Positions 5,635 to 5,748 of a DNA stretch of 5,748 nucleotides are shown piece by piece. The stretch is from positions 1-5,748 of the forward strand of contig CAJOOD010000133.1 of assembly GCA_905236085.1 (NCBI GenBank). The letters run 5' to 3'. The notes under the pieces were generated by a model, which ran no database searches, had not been told where the DNA came from, and was given only the letters and a program-made list of their open reading frames with translations. The translations under genes were made by a program, and so were the position numbers. The stretch is from an uncultured Bacilli bacterium. Its GTDB lineage: Bacteria > Bacillota_I > Bacilli_A > RFN20 > CAG-826. Each line of letters opens with the position of its first letter. The first letter of the stretch is position 1.

Positions 5635-5748
5635 ATAAATGTCTCTATTGATAAGGATGCATTATTTAAATAGATAGAAAATAAGATTATTAATTCAAGC
5701 GCATGTTTTTGATGGAAAAACAAATTATATTCAAACGATATCTTGCAA
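5635..5748. other. Right edge: no supportable gene
   Basis: AT-rich sequence upstream (minus-strand sense) of the DegV fragment. One minus-strand frame is open from the window end to a TGA at 5633-5631, which overlaps the fragment's ATG as ATGA. Its 38 residues resemble no family I know. A plus-strand ATG at 5703 opens a frame of 15 codons to the edge, without a ribosome site. Either may be chance, and neither can be judged without the next sequence. Confidence 0.3.

Noticed and set aside
5634..5748. Minus-strand open frame from the window end overlapping the DegV fragment start as ATGA
   Set aside because: The overlap looks like gene coupling, but only 38 codons are visible, no family is recognisable, and a stretch of this length free of stops occurs by chance. 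Kept only as a note.
5703..5748. Plus-strand ATG opening a frame to the right edge
   Set aside because: Only 15 codons, no ribosome site and no recognisable motif.

Overview
The window is AT-rich DNA from a low-GC Firmicutes or Tenericutes-type bacterium, probably an anaerobic relative of the Mollicutes or gut Bacilli. This assignment rests on four things: a CIRCE heat-shock operator of the HrcA type, strong AGGAGG ribosome sites, a superoxide reductase typical of anaerobes and microaerophiles, and a short ClpB of the kind known from mycoplasmas. All five recognisable stop codons are TAA. The five tryptophan codons I located (two in the reductase, two in the lipoprotein, one in ClpB) are all TGG, so the standard bacterial code fits and UGA=Trp decoding is unlikely.

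Layout. Bases 1-188 are non-coding and AT-rich, with two imperfect inverted repeats. Next comes a minus-strand unit: a desulfoferrodoxin-type superoxide reductase (230-622) with its own promoter-like -10 box, ribosome site and factor-independent terminator (189-212). Divergent from it across an 81-bp spacer is a plus-strand pair. It consists of a SIR2-family NAD-dependent protein deacylase (704-1444) whose stop codon overlaps by one base the start of a large S41-family peptidase lipoprotein (1444-3150). A weak AT-only hairpin follows.

The second plus-strand unit is clpB (3284-5404). It has a textbook control region: a CIRCE operator at 3208-3234, a sigma-A-type promoter whose -35 box sits inside the operator, and a strong ribosome site that fixes the start. 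The ClpB protein lacks the N-terminal substrate-binding domain but is otherwise full length. It ends at a strong hairpin terminator (5422-5460) that may work in both directions. Facing it on the minus strand is a 51-codon piece of a DegV-family fatty-acid-binding protein (5479-5634), cut off by a stop. The last 114 bases show no gene I can support.

Taken together this is a housekeeping and stress-defence neighbourhood: superoxide detoxification, NAD-dependent deacylation, extracytoplasmic proteolysis and HrcA-controlled protein disaggregation. I see no CRISPR, mobile element, tRNA or rRNA. No clearly new multi-gene system is evident. The points most worth following are the operator/promoter overlap at clpB, the natively domain-less ClpB, the DegV fragment, and the coupling of a cytosolic sirtuin to a surface peptidase.
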